DNA of 64,000 bases from Pseudopedobacter sp035496935 (lineage in GTDB: Bacteria > Bacteroidota > Bacteroidia > Sphingobacteriales > Sphingobacteriaceae), in NCBI GenBank assembly GCA_035496935.1, contig DATJED010000005.1, forward strand, positions 24,619-88,618, in the 5' to 3' direction. Below are positions 25,842 through 35,141 of this stretch, piece after piece. The translations under genes were made by a program, and so were the position numbers. The stretch's first letter is position 1; each line of letters starts with the position of its first letter. The notes beneath the pieces are model-generated. The model made no database searches. It was given only the letters and a program-made list of their open reading frames with translations, and had not been told where the DNA came from.

Positions 25842-27881
25842 TTGAAAAAGTATTTTTTATTTCTTGTTTTCAGTTTCTTTGCCTTCCAATCGTTTGCGCA
25901 ATTTCAACGCCGTATACCGCAAGACGGAGAGTTTGAAAGACAGCAACGAGAAGGTAATCAGGATGAAAAAAGAGATGGTGACAGCGAGGAAAATATCGAT
26001 TCTGTAAGGGCGAGACTAGATGCAAAACGAGACTCCATCGTTTACACCGCTAAATATATCAAATACACAAAAGCCGAATTTTTAACAGACAGTAGCCGTC
26101 TGTTCCCTTTAGATACTTCAACAAAAGATTTCCACCGTTACCGAATTCTGGATTTGCCCGAACATCCAACAATGAACCTAGGGCTAAACGGTCTTTCTTA
26201 TAGAGATTTACTTTTTGAACCAGCAAAAACTATTGGTTTTGATGTGGGCTATCATTATTATGACCGATATTTACTAAAGCCAGAAGATATAAAATATTAT
26301 CAGGCCCGTACCCAATACACCGAGTTATATTTTGAAAATCCCGCTTTTGGACGGGCAACGGAGCAACAGTTTCATGTTATCCATACACAAAACATAAAAC
26401 CTAACTGGAATATTGGGGCCAGTTTTGCAAAACAAGGATCGCGGAGTTATTTTGGATCGCCCGAACGTAGAGCAGATGCACTTGTTGTAAATCATTTAAA
26501 TGCTTCTTTATGGAACTGGTACGAATCAAAAAATAAGCGTTATACCTTGTTGGCAAATGCCACATTTAACAATCTAAAAGGTTACGAAAACGGATCGATA
26601 CTTAACGATTCCATTTTTACAACAACTACAAAAGTAGATCCGGAGTACGAAGCTACCAGACTTAATTCGGCCAAGCATAACAATAGAAACAACACCTTAT
26701 ATTTACAACAATATTATAACATTGGTAAACAAAAATCTGTTGACTCAAATGCTGTAGTTTTACCAACGCAAAGGGTGGGCTACAAAATAGCTTACAATAC
26801 GCAAAAATATTTTTTTGTAAACGATGGTGCAGATGATAGCGGTTTGCTAAAAAACTACTATATCTATCCCGATTCCAGCAAAACCTCGGACAGCACCTTT
26901 GTAAAACACCTCACAAACGAATTTAGTTATAGTTTTTACCTCCGGGGCAACAAGCTTTCTTTTTTAAGAAACGAGCTAAAAGTAAATGCCGGAATCTCGC
27001 AGGATTACTACGATTATCAGCAATATAACTATAAAACAAAGTTCCAAAACATCACTTTAAAAGGCAATGCAGATTACAGTTTTAGCGATAAAGCCAATCT
27101 TAGACTAAATATTCAGCAAATTATACAAGGGCGTAATTTTGGAGATTTCCTGTATCAGGCAAGTTCCGAAATTAAATTAGGAAATAAAATAGGAAGTGTG
27201 CTTTTAGAAGCCTATTCACAAAACCAAAGTCCGGCTATTGTTTACGAAAAGCAGGTTACAAACCACTATATGTGGAATTTAAACTTCGATAAAACCAAAA
27301 CCCAAAACTTAGCTTTTAGCTATCTTATTCCAAAATATAATTTTAGGGCCAAAGCCGAATATTTTTTGATCAGCAATCATCTATATTTTGCCGAAGGAAC
27401 AGATGGAGATGCTTATCCAAAACAATTGGGCAGTAACATCAATCTCTTGAAATTAAGCTTAAGAAAAGATTTTAAATTCGGAAAATTCACTTTTGAAAAC
27501 TTTCTGGTTTATCAAAAAACAGATTTTGAATCAGTGCTGATGACGCCGGAAATTTACACTTTCCATAGCTTCTTTATGCATCAGGATTTCTTTAAGGTGC
27601 TAAAAACCGAGTTCGGTTTTGATGTAAGGTACTTTAGTAAATATACGCCGCCCTCTTACGCACCTGCAATTGGCCAATTTTATCAAAAAAGCAATGTACA
27701 GTTAGATACATACCCTGTTATGGATGTTTGGATACGCACCAACTGGAAAAGGGCTAATCTATTTTTAAGATATGATTATTTTAACCAAGGCCTATTTAGC
27801 AAAGGTTATTACACCGTAAATCATTATCCAATGCCTTACTCCTTAGCTAAATTTGGCATCCGCTGGAATTTTTACGATTAG
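25842..27881 (+). CDS. Putative outer-membrane porin (Porin_10-like)
   Basis: 679 residues starting with TTG two bases after the PNP stop. A signal peptide (FLFLVFSFFAFQSFA) is followed by a charged linker (residues 20-70, rich in Glu, Arg, Asp). The rest is a long series of alternating strands rich in Tyr and Asn, as in the Bacteroidota ‘putative porin’ family: DVGYHYYDRYLL, TQYTELYFENP, ASFAKQGSRSYFGS. The protein ends in an aromatic-terminated strand (GIRWNFYD) typical of outer-membrane barrels. Substrate unknown; a nucleoside link is suggested only by the neighbouring PNP. Confidence 0.82.
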   Translation: MKKYFLFLVFSFFAFQSFAQFQRRIPQDGEFERQQREGNQDEKRDGDSEENIDSVRARLDAKRDSIVYTAKYIKYTKAEFLTDSSRLFPLDTSTKDFHRYRILDLPEHPTMNLGLNGLSYRDLLFEPAKTIGFDVGYHYYDRYLLKPEDIKYYQARTQYTELYFENPAFGRATEQQFHVIHTQNIKPNWNIGASFAKQGSRSYFGSPERRADALVVNHLNASLWNWYESKNKRYTLLANATFNNLKGYENGSILNDSIFTTTTKVDPEYEATRLNSAKHNNRNNTLYLQQYYNIGKQKSVDSNAVVLPTQRVGYKIAYNTQKYFFVNDGADDSGLLKNYYIYPDSSKTSDSTFVKHLTNEFSYSFYLRGNKLSFLRNELKVNAGISQDYYDYQQYNYKTKFQNITLKGNADYSFSDKANLRLNIQQIIQGRNFGDFLYQASSEIKLGNKIGSVLLEAYSQNQSPAIVYEKQVTNHYMWNLNFDKTKTQNLAFSYLIPKYNFRAKAEYFLISNHLYFAEGTDGDAYPKQLGSNINLLKLSLRKDFKFGKFTFENFLVYQKTDFESVLMTPEIYTFHSFFMHQDFFKVLKTEFGFDVRYFSKYTPPSYAPAIGQFYQKSNVQLDTYPVMDVWIRTNWKRANLFLRYDYFNQGLFSKGYYTVNHYPMPYSLAKFGIRWNFYD

Positions 27882-27920
27882 TTAAACCCATTATTCTTCT
27901 TTAAAGCAATACCAATTAAA

Positions 27921-28121
27921 TTAATCTTCCTCCAGTATTTCCTGAACCCGCCCTACTTGCCCATCTTCTAACATTACTTTTATGCCTCTGTGATGTTTTG
28001 GCGCACTCGTTAACAAACGTTTTACAACACCTTCGGTTAATGTTCCGCTCCGCTGGTCTTTCTTCAAAACGATATTAACCAACATTCCGGGTTTAATATT
28101 TGCTCTTACTGTTCCGTCCAT
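27921..28121 (-). CDS. YwbE family protein
   Basis: 66 residues matching the YwbE family over the full length: DGTVRANIKPGMLVNIVLKKDQRSGTLTEG, VKRLLTSAPKHHRGIKVMLEDGQVGRV. It is a small KOW/SH3-like beta-barrel protein of unknown function. The ATG begins one base after the stop codon of the upstream permease gene, so the two are probably translated together. Confidence 0.85.
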   Translation of the reverse strand: MDGTVRANIKPGMLVNIVLKKDQRSGTLTEGVVKRLLTSAPKHHRGIKVMLEDGQVGRVQEILEED

Positions 28122-28122
28122 A

Positions 28123-29919
28123 TCAAATAATTAATCTTACGCCACCTAATTCTTCAATCCGGTAAGGGAATTTATCGCCTGGGGAACCAACAAACATAAA
28201 ATTAGCTGGTATTCTCCATTTTTCAGATAATTCATGAATTAGCTCTGGCCCAAACTTAGCCTTTATTTTCACGAATTCGATAGCGATTTCTGGATACATC
28301 CTATCTAAAACATCAATATCCTGTTCCAACTTTTCGGGAATCTCCTCGTCATCTCTTAAAACGGTTACAATTTTAATTCTTTTTGTATGTTCGTTATTTC
28401 TGATGTAAGTCATTACCCTATTTAAATTGGCAACATTATCTCCTTTGGTAAAAAACACAAACTCTTGTGAGTTAATACTATCAATACTTTTCTGCAAGCT
28501 TCTGCTGATGTAAATCACCCCGCGACGTAACGGAATTTCTAAATTGCTATCCTCAATCGCTCTTCTAATCGGGTTAAATAAATATTGAATAAAATTGATT
28601 AAGAACTTTAACAGCGTAGTACGGCTCAGCATAACTATCAAGAAAAGCATTGTTGGGATAAGGTATTTTAAAAAAACCACAATATTTCTTGATTGACCTG
28701 GATCTTCCGGAACAATTAAAACATTGCCTAATATGGCGCAAAAAACTGCTGAAAACGCAAAAATTAATGCCGTCCACTTTGCTTTCTCTGGTCTTGGTAA
28801 ACGCCTCCGCTTTACCTTCAACAACATATTACCAATTACAAAAAGGCACATCACCGAAAGGAATGATAATGCATACACGCCGGCCAGTAATTCCACTTCA
28901 CCTTTAGTGATAAACAATACCGACAAACAAAGTAGAAAGAATAAAATAATGATGCGATATGAACTTCCTTTTTTATTTTTCTTGAGGAAAAAGTTAGGCA
29001 TAATTCTATCCAAGGTAATCCGTTCTAACAATCCAGAAACACCAACGAAAGACGTCAAAACCGCTCCGCTTAGCACCAAAACAGCATCAATAGATATAAT
29101 ATAAGCTAACCATTCACCGCTACTTACAACACCTATCTGTGATAATAGGGCGTTGCTATGGAGTTTAATCTCGGGAATTGGCATTACACAGATGGCTAAA
29201 AAAGCAATCAGTGGATTTAACACGCTTACCACAACCCACATATTACGTAAGGTTTTTGGAAAAACACCTCGCTTCTGTTCTTCTACAAAGTTTGCCGAAC
29301 TCTCGAAACCAGAAATCCCCAGCATAGAAGCTGCAAAACCAAAAAAAATGGCCATCCCAATACTACCAAAAGTTAATGGCCGATGCCAGTTTGTGTAAAG
29401 ATTTTCAAATCCGTTGGTGAAAAGATAAACAACTATAGATCCTATTAAAACCGCCATAGTAGTTAAATGAAAAAGGAAAATACCAATTGCTACCTTTGCC
29501 GACTCGGTTATGCCCGATATTGTTAATAGCGCAAAAATTAAAAGTAAACCCACCGTGGCTAAAAGCACTGGCAAAGAAGGCACTAAATGCGCCAGATAGT
29601 GCATTCCTTCGTTTGCAGAAATTACTGCAGTTGCCATGTAAGAAAGCAAGGTTAAACAAGCTGCCATAGATGCTAAAGACTTGCTTGTAGTATTTAACAA
29701 AGCATTATAAGCACCTCCGTTTAAGGGCAAAGCGCCAACTACCTCTCCGTAAATTTTTCGGAATGTAAAAAGCACCAAAGCAACAATTAAAAGTGTAATC
29801 CATGCATATTGTCCGGCAAAACTAATTGCGAGCGCACATACATAAAGAACAGAAGAACTGATATCATTCCCCGAAATGGATGTGGATGCGAGTTCTCCTA
29901 ACTTTTTGTCTTCTGTCAT
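28123..29919 (-). CDS. APC-superfamily amino acid permease with C-terminal soluble domain
   Basis: 598 residues. About 12 hydrophobic segments fill residues 20-435. The APC landmarks are SSVLYVCALAISFAGQYAW, GALPLNGGAYNALLN and FFGFAASMLGISGFESSANFVEEQKRGVFPKTLRN. The last ~150 residues are soluble (FVFFTKGDNVANLNRVMTYIRNNEHTKRIKIVTVLRDDEEIP), resembling the regulatory domains attached to cationic and drug-metabolite APC carriers. It probably imports an amino acid by proton symport; the substrate is not predictable. A TAAATTTG -7 element lies 26 bp upstream. Confidence 0.85.
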   Translation of the reverse strand: MTEDKKLGELASTSISGNDISSSVLYVCALAISFAGQYAWITLLIVALVLFTFRKIYGEVVGALPLNGGAYNALLNTTSKSLASMAACLTLLSYMATAVISANEGMHYLAHLVPSLPVLLATVGLLLIFALLTISGITESAKVAIGIFLFHLTTMAVLIGSIVVYLFTNGFENLYTNWHRPLTFGSIGMAIFFGFAASMLGISGFESSANFVEEQKRGVFPKTLRNMWVVVSVLNPLIAFLAICVMPIPEIKLHSNALLSQIGVVSSGEWLAYIISIDAVLVLSGAVLTSFVGVSGLLERITLDRIMPNFFLKKNKKGSSYRIIILFFLLCLSVLFITKGEVELLAGVYALSFLSVMCLFVIGNMLLKVKRRRLPRPEKAKWTALIFAFSAVFCAILGNVLIVPEDPGQSRNIVVFLKYLIPTMLFLIVMLSRTTLLKFLINFIQYLFNPIRRAIEDSNLEIPLRRGVIYISRSLQKSIDSINSQEFVFFTKGDNVANLNRVMTYIRNNEHTKRIKIVTVLRDDEEIPEKLEQDIDVLDRMYPEIAIEFVKIKAKFGPELIHELSEKWRIPANFMFVGSPGDKFPYRIEELGGVRLII

Positions 29920-29944
29920 AAACTTATGATTGTATATTCTGATG

Positions 29945-29952
29945 CAAATTTA
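29945..29952 (-). promoter_or_regulatory. Candidate -7 element of the permease gene
   Basis: The minus strand reads TAAATTTG, an exact TAnnTTTG match about 26 bp before the permease ATG. No TTG is seen at -33. Confidence 0.35.
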
Positions 29953-30142
29953 AGATTTATCTGTTGACCTTGTAATAAAAGGAATTTCCTGTTGGTTTAG
30001 CTAAACTTTCAAATATTCGACCAAATAGAACTATTATTTTAATTTAATTTTTAAATCTCCGTCAAAAGATGATTCTAATCATTAAACCGGCATCTAACTA
30101 TTAAAAATGGTTAAAATACGGCTAAAATTAAATGCTTTCTTT

Positions 30143-30150
30143 TATCTTTG
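30143..30150 (+). promoter_or_regulatory. Candidate -7 element of icd
   Basis: TATCTTTG followed by GAC is an exact TAnnTTTG match about 61 bp before the icd ATG. The -33 element is not recognisable. The rest of the 292-bp divergent region is AT-rich without other features. Confidence 0.4.
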
Positions 30151-30211
30151 GACGATTTAGAAAATCAGTCTTTTTTTTGGACATCTCATTAAACTTCATA
30201 AAATAAAACAC

Positions 30212-32431
30212 ATGTCAAACTCATCAAAAATTATCTATACTAAAACAGACGAGGCGCCAATGTTGGCTACTTATTCACTTTTGCCTATTGTGCAAGCTTT
30301 TACGGCTTCGGCAGGTATTGATGTAGAAACAAGAGATATCTCTTTGGCAGGAAGAATTTTAGCGAATTTTCCTGAGTTTTTGAAAGATGACCAAAAAATT
30401 GGAGATGCATTGGCAGAGTTAGGATCTTTGGCAAAATTACCAGAGGCTAACATCATTAAATTGCCTAACGTTTCTGCTTCTATTCCACAGTTAAAAGCTG
30501 CAATTACCGAGCTGCAATCACAGGGCTTCGCATTACCAAATTACCCGGAAGATGCAAAAACAGAAGAAGAAAAAGCAATTAAAGCAAAATATTCAAAAGT
30601 ATTAGGTTCGGCTGTAAACCCAGTTTTACGCGAAGGTAACTCTGATCGTAGAGCACCAAAAGCAGTAAAAAACTACGCAAAAGTCAATCCTCATTCAATG
30701 GGCGCTTGGTCCGCAGATTCTAAAACCAACGTAGCCAGTATGAGCGAAGGCGATTTTTACGGTTCCGAAAAATCGGTAACAGTAGAAAACGACAGTCAGT
30801 TTAAAATTGAGTTTGTAGATGCTAACGGAACGGTTACAGAACTTAAAAGTTTGGCCAACTTAAAAGCAGGAGAAGTAATTGATAGTTCGGTATTGAGCAT
30901 TTCTAAATTGAAAGCTTATGTTGCTGAAGCAATTAAAGAGGCAAAATCAGCTGGCGTTTTATTATCAGCACATTTAAAGGCTACGATGATGAAGGTTTCA
31001 GATCCTATCATTTTCGGAGCAATCGTAGAAGTTTACTTTGCAGATGTTTTTGCAAAATATGAAGAACTTTTTAAAACTTTAGGTGTTGATACCCGTAACG
31101 GTTTAGGCGATGTTTACGCAAAAATTGCGGGCCAACCGCAAGAAGCTGAGGTTAAAGTAGCGATTGATGCCGCAATTGCAAACGGTCCGGCTTTGGCCAT
31201 GGTAAATTCTGATAAGGGTATTACTAATTTACACGTTCCTTCAGATGTTATTGTAGATGCTTCAATGCCTGCAATGATTCGTACTTCGGGCCAAATGTGG
31301 AATAAAGACGGTAAACAACAAGATACTTTAGCTTTAATTCCTGATAGAAGTTACGCTGGTGTTTATACTGCAACTATCGACGACTGTAAAAAACACGGCG
31401 CTTTTGATCCAACTACTATGGGTTCTGTACCAAACGTAGGTTTAATGGCTCAAAAAGCAGAAGAATATGGTTCTCATGATAAAACTTTCCAAGCGGTAGC
31501 CAACGGAACTATCCGCGTAAGTGATGCTTCTGGTAACGTGTTTTTTGAACAACCGGTAGAAAAAGGGGACATCTTCCGTATGTGCCAAGCAAAAGATGCA
31601 CCTATCCAGGATTGGGTTAAATTAGCGGTTACTAGAGCTCGTTTGTCTAATACGCCGGCAGTTTTCTGGTTAGATGAAAACAGAGCACACGATAGGGAAA
31701 TCATCAAAAAAGTAAACAAATATTTGCCAACCTTCGACACTAAAGGATTGGATATTCGTATTCTTTCGCCAATTGAAGCTACTAAATTTACTTTAGAGCG
31801 TATCCGTAAAGGCGAAGACACTATCTCTGTTACGGGTAACGTATTGCGTGATTATTTGACAGATTTATTTCCAATTTTAGAATTAGGTACTTCTGCAAAA
31901 ATGCTATCTATTGTGCCGTTAATGAACGGTGGTGGTTTGTTTGAAACAGGTGCTGGTGGTTCTGCACCTAAACATGTAGAGCAATTTGTAAAAGAAGGTT
32001 ATTTACGTTGGGATTCACTAGGCGAATTTTTAGCCTTACAAGCCTCTTTAGAGCATTTAGCACAAACCCAAAACAATAACAAAGCACAAGTATTAGCTGA
32101 TGCTTTAGATGAAGCTAATGCGAAATTCTTAGCAGAAGATAAATCTCCGGGTCGTAAATTAGGTACCATTGATAACCGCGGTTCACATTTCTATCTAGCT
32201 CTTTACTGGGCAGAAGCTCTAGCTGCGCAAACTCAAGATGCTGACTTAAAAGCTAGATTTGGACCATTGGCAAAAGCATTGATGGAAAACGAAGCGAAAA
32301 TCACTTCCGAATTAATTGAAGCGCAAGGTAAAGCTCAAGATATTGGCGGTTACTACAACCCTAGCGATGAGTTGGCTTCAAAAGCGATGCGCCCAAGCGC
32401 TACATTAAATAATGCTTTGGCTAGTTTGTAG
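30212..32431 (+). CDS. icd: NADP-dependent isocitrate dehydrogenase, monomeric type
   Basis: 739 residues, the size of the monomeric (IDH-II) enzyme. Landmarks are KIIYTKTDEAPMLATYSLLPIVQAF at the N terminus, VNPVLREGNSDRRAPKAVKNYAK, the central HLKATMMKVSDPIIFGAIVEVYF, and GGLFETGAGGSAPKHVEQF with DNRGSHFYLALYWAEALA near the end. It oxidises isocitrate to 2-oxoglutarate in the TCA cycle. Strong codon bias and a clean downstream terminator suggest high expression from a single-gene unit. Confidence 0.97.
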   Translation: MSNSSKIIYTKTDEAPMLATYSLLPIVQAFTASAGIDVETRDISLAGRILANFPEFLKDDQKIGDALAELGSLAKLPEANIIKLPNVSASIPQLKAAITELQSQGFALPNYPEDAKTEEEKAIKAKYSKVLGSAVNPVLREGNSDRRAPKAVKNYAKVNPHSMGAWSADSKTNVASMSEGDFYGSEKSVTVENDSQFKIEFVDANGTVTELKSLANLKAGEVIDSSVLSISKLKAYVAEAIKEAKSAGVLLSAHLKATMMKVSDPIIFGAIVEVYFADVFAKYEELFKTLGVDTRNGLGDVYAKIAGQPQEAEVKVAIDAAIANGPALAMVNSDKGITNLHVPSDVIVDASMPAMIRTSGQMWNKDGKQQDTLALIPDRSYAGVYTATIDDCKKHGAFDPTTMGSVPNVGLMAQKAEEYGSHDKTFQAVANGTIRVSDASGNVFFEQPVEKGDIFRMCQAKDAPIQDWVKLAVTRARLSNTPAVFWLDENRAHDREIIKKVNKYLPTFDTKGLDIRILSPIEATKFTLERIRKGEDTISVTGNVLRDYLTDLFPILELGTSAKMLSIVPLMNGGGLFETGAGGSAPKHVEQFVKEGYLRWDSLGEFLALQASLEHLAQTQNNNKAQVLADALDEANAKFLAEDKSPGRKLGTIDNRGSHFYLALYWAEALAAQTQDADLKARFGPLAKALMENEAKITSELIEAQGKAQDIGGYYNPSDELASKAMRPSATLNNALASL

Positions 32432-32450
32432 TAATTTATCAATACATTAT

Positions 32451-32485
32451 AAAAGCAGTTTAGGAGATTCTTAAACTGCTTTTTT
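32451..32485 (+). terminator. Intrinsic terminator of icd
   Basis: AAAAGCAGTTTA and TAAACTGCTTTT form a perfect 12-bp stem around an 8-nt interior, followed by T-rich sequence, 19 bp after the icd stop codon. Confidence 0.9.
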
Positions 32486-32514
32486 GGTTTTGTAGCTTTT
32501 TACTTAAGCCATAC

Positions 32515-32608
32515 CGTCATGCTGACGATAGGAAGCATCTCACTTGCAGGGTTGCCATTCGATAAGCATAATTTCTTGTGAGATGTTTCACTATCGCTCA
32601 ACATGACG
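32515..32608. repeat. REP-like palindromic intergenic element
   Basis: A left arm (32515-32543, CGTCATGCTGACGATAGG then AAGCATCTCAC) and a right arm (32578-32608) are inverted repeats of about 30 bp around a ~34-bp centre. The right arm, read on the minus strand, is CGTCATGTTGAGCGATAG then TGAAACATCTCAC. A related half-element occurs at 51855-51884, so this is an interspersed family and not only a terminator. Confidence 0.7.
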
Positions 32609-32700
32609 ACGTTTTTTAAATACAACATTGTTCTCATGGTTGCGAATCAAAGAAAATTATTGGCATAATCATAGCTAATAAATTATAAAACCTTATTATC

Positions 32701-33096
32701 ATGGAAAAAAAAGCGAATAACAGAGATGATAGTTTCAATAGAAATGGTGAATCGAACTTAAACGATAACGAAGCCAGAAACTTAAAATATAATGAAGCTG
32801 AAAACAGCTACGAATTAGATATCGAACCGGAAGACGAGGATTACCAACATGCCGACCCTTATGACACCGCAGCAGATAATGGCGATGATATGGATTCGGA
32901 TTATGACGAGGCTAATCCCTATGTTGGAGACGAGTATGAAAAAGACCTGTCTTTAGAAACCAATCTCGATAATTTAGGAATGCATACTGCAGATGAAGAC
33001 AGTTTAAAAATCAGTCGGAAAGACGAAAGAAACAGCCATGTGCCCGAAGATGATCGAACTGATTTAGATGCTGAAGGTTATCCTAAAAAAGATTAG
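32701..33096 (+). CDS. Hypothetical acidic, probably disordered protein
   Basis: 131 residues with no recognised domain. It is very rich in Asp, Glu and Asn, with acidic clusters such as ELDIEPEDEDYQHADPYDTAADN and DDMDSDYDEANPYVGDEYE. It has almost no hydrophobic core and no signal peptide, and ends DLDAEGYPKKD. The composition points to an intrinsically disordered, soluble cytoplasmic protein. It stands alone between the REP-like element and the convergent ABC permease gene. Function unknown; I could not assign a family. Confidence 0.6.
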   Translation: MEKKANNRDDSFNRNGESNLNDNEARNLKYNEAENSYELDIEPEDEDYQHADPYDTAADNGDDMDSDYDEANPYVGDEYEKDLSLETNLDNLGMHTADEDSLKISRKDERNSHVPEDDRTDLDAEGYPKKD

Positions 33097-33128
33097 AGCA
33101 CTACAAATTCAAACCTTACCTTTTTCTT

Positions 33129-34157
33129 TTAACTCCGAATCTCGCGACGTATAAAAAGGTAATATGAGAGCGCAAAACAACTAATTGTTGCTGCAAGCAT
33201 TCCGCTTACCTGTGGCCAAACAATTAGAAGACTTTCTCTAAAAGGCAAAGGCGAAGGAATTGCTCCGGCCATTTGTTCCATAGTTAAAGGGCCAAGGCTT
33301 CTTACAGACGGTATCAGAAGGGTTGTAGAAGCATCCGTATAAAGTTGGTTTGGCGCTATGCGAAGTATGTTCAGTATTAAATCATTATAACCCAACAGCT
33401 CTTGTTGTGAAAGAAAAGAAGGATCCGGTAACCAGGCTTTCACAATAAGCGTAACCAAGATTTGATAAAACACGGTGAAAAACAGCCAAATTCCAATAGC
33501 AGATAATGCAGAGGTTGCAGTTTGCCTAAAAGCAACGGAAAGTAAAACAGATAGACCTAACCAAAAAGCTACATATACTATTGTTATCCCAATAAATCCC
33601 ATTATTCTAAGTAATTCCTGTGGCTCCATCCGAACACCAGTGAGCATCAAACCACCACCTAACATCAGCAACACTAACACAAGAAACAACGAACTCACCA
33701 AAATAAGCGCAGAAAAAAACTTGGCAAGCAAAAGGTTATCACGATAAATAGGCTGCGCTACAAGGCGGGTTAAAGTACCATTGTTCTGCTCGGCGTTTAA
33801 GGCATCAAACCCTAAACCGATACCTAAAAGTGGCGCAAGAAAGCTTAACAGCACATGAAAAGGAGGCATTGAATTATCTGTGGCAGTCAACAGTTTAAGG
33901 TAAAGAAAAGTATGGTCGGGATCATTGGTATTACCAACAGCTGTACGCAGATGACCTACCGAAGCATATATAGAGGCAACAAAAGTGAGCACTATTAAGG
34001 TAATAAGAACAATAAAGCGCCAACTACGTATATGATCTGCAATTTCTTTATTAACTATTACAGCAAAGAAACTATTGTACTTTGACTTTTTTAATCTGTT
34101 TCTATTTTCTAAAGCGGGAAAGAAAAGATTTTTTAAAGACACCGTTAGACTTTTCAT
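33129..34157 (-). CDS. ABC-2 type transporter permease
   Basis: 342 residues with six or so membrane segments. An N-terminal cytoplasmic stretch leads into IRSWRFIVLITLIVLTFVASIYASVG, a large extracytoplasmic loop (about 70-95), then LSFLAPLLGIGLGFDALNAEQNNGTLTRLVAQPIYRDNLLLAKF, a typical ABC-2 coupling segment. A final hydrophobic helix precedes FIRREIRS. It resembles the NosY-type permeases. The gene overlaps the ATPase gene by about 56 bp, so the two are tightly coupled. It is the last gene of a NEW3/ATPase/permease operon. Confidence 0.88.
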   Translation of the reverse strand: MKSLTVSLKNLFFPALENRNRLKKSKYNSFFAVIVNKEIADHIRSWRFIVLITLIVLTFVASIYASVGHLRTAVGNTNDPDHTFLYLKLLTATDNSMPPFHVLLSFLAPLLGIGLGFDALNAEQNNGTLTRLVAQPIYRDNLLLAKFFSALILVSSLFLVLVLLMLGGGLMLTGVRMEPQELLRIMGFIGITIVYVAFWLGLSVLLSVAFRQTATSALSAIGIWLFFTVFYQILVTLIVKAWLPDPSFLSQQELLGYNDLILNILRIAPNQLYTDASTTLLIPSVRSLGPLTMEQMAGAIPSPLPFRESLLIVWPQVSGMLAATISCFALSYYLFIRREIRS

Positions 34158-35118
34158 AAACTGTATTTTCTGTTAAACTGCTTTCAAAATATTTCTGATA
34201 AATTTCCTCAAGGCCGTAACTTTTTTGGCGTACACCTTCAATATTATAACCTTTTTCGACAAGCGAACGAACGATTGTAGGAGTAATATTTCTATCGCAA
34301 GCAAATTCAATTGAATTGCCTTCAACTTTTATCGCATTAACACTTTTCAATTCTATAAATTCATTTTTATGGGGGAAAATTCCGGCAAATGTGTCGTCCA
34401 GATCAACCCACGTTACATGATCCTGTCCGGAGAAAAGTGTTTCTGAAAGTGACATTATATTACCTTGCACCAACAGTTTCCCCTCCACAAATATCCCCAC
34501 CCGATCACAAACTTGTTGCACATGATGTAAGTGATGAGAGGAAAGCAACACGGTAAGTTTCTGTTCCTTACTTAACGTTCTGATTAGTGCAAGAAAATCG
34601 CGAACACCGCTAGGGTCAATCCCCAAAGTGGGTTCATCCAAAATAATAACTTCGGGTTTTTTAATCAATACTTCGGCAAGACCCAAACGCTGTTTCATCC
34701 CTCGGGAATACGCTCCGGTCTTTAGATGCATTTGTTTAGCCAACCCCACTGTTTCCATCACCTCAACGGTTCTAAAAGCTAATTCCTCCTCACTAAGCCC
34801 GTTCAGTCTGCCAATATACTCCAAGTTTTCAAGCGCAGTCATGTTATCATAAAACCCTACACTATCTGGCATATAGCCAACACGCCTTTTTACGTCAATA
34901 GGGTTACGTGTTGCATCATATCCGCATACCGTTGCTTTTCCTGAGCTAGGTTCGGTAAGCCCTAACATCATAAGTATGGTTGTAGTTTTCCCGGCTCCGT
35001 TAGGTCCCAGTAGGCCAAAAACCTCGCCTCTATACACATCAAGGCTCAGTTTATCAACCGCTACTTTAGTACCATAGTTTTTGCTTAGACGCTCTAAGTG
35101 TATGATAGAATCCATCAT
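34102..35118 (-). CDS. ABC transporter ATP-binding protein
   Basis: From the ATG at 35118 (MMDSIIHLERLSKNYG) the protein has about 338 residues. An upstream in-frame extension is less likely because it runs into the NEW3 gene. Motifs are Walker A LLGPNGAGKTTT, Q-loop VGYMPDSVGF, signature YSRGMKQRLGLAE, Walker B VIILDEPTLGID and the switch His in LLSSHHLHH. The C-terminal ~110 residues form an extra domain, as in ABC-2 exporters and NosF-like ATPases. It energises the permease encoded downstream. Confidence 0.92.
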   Translation of the reverse strand: MMDSIIHLERLSKNYGTKVAVDKLSLDVYRGEVFGLLGPNGAGKTTTILMMLGLTEPSSGKATVCGYDATRNPIDVKRRVGYMPDSVGFYDNMTALENLEYIGRLNGLSEEELAFRTVEVMETVGLAKQMHLKTGAYSRGMKQRLGLAEVLIKKPEVIILDEPTLGIDPSGVRDFLALIRTLSKEQKLTVLLSSHHLHHVQQVCDRVGIFVEGKLLVQGNIMSLSETLFSGQDHVTWVDLDDTFAGIFPHKNEFIELKSVNAIKVEGNSIEFACDRNITPTIVRSLVEKGYNIEGVRQKSYGLEEIYQKYFESSLTENTVYEKSNGVFKKSFLSRFRK

Positions 35119-35141
35119 AATAAACGTTTTTATGCAGAAAT

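Noticed and set aside
30110..30165. 17-codon ORF (MVKIRLKLN...) before icd
   Set aside because: It overlaps the -7 element and has no features of a leader peptide or terminator.
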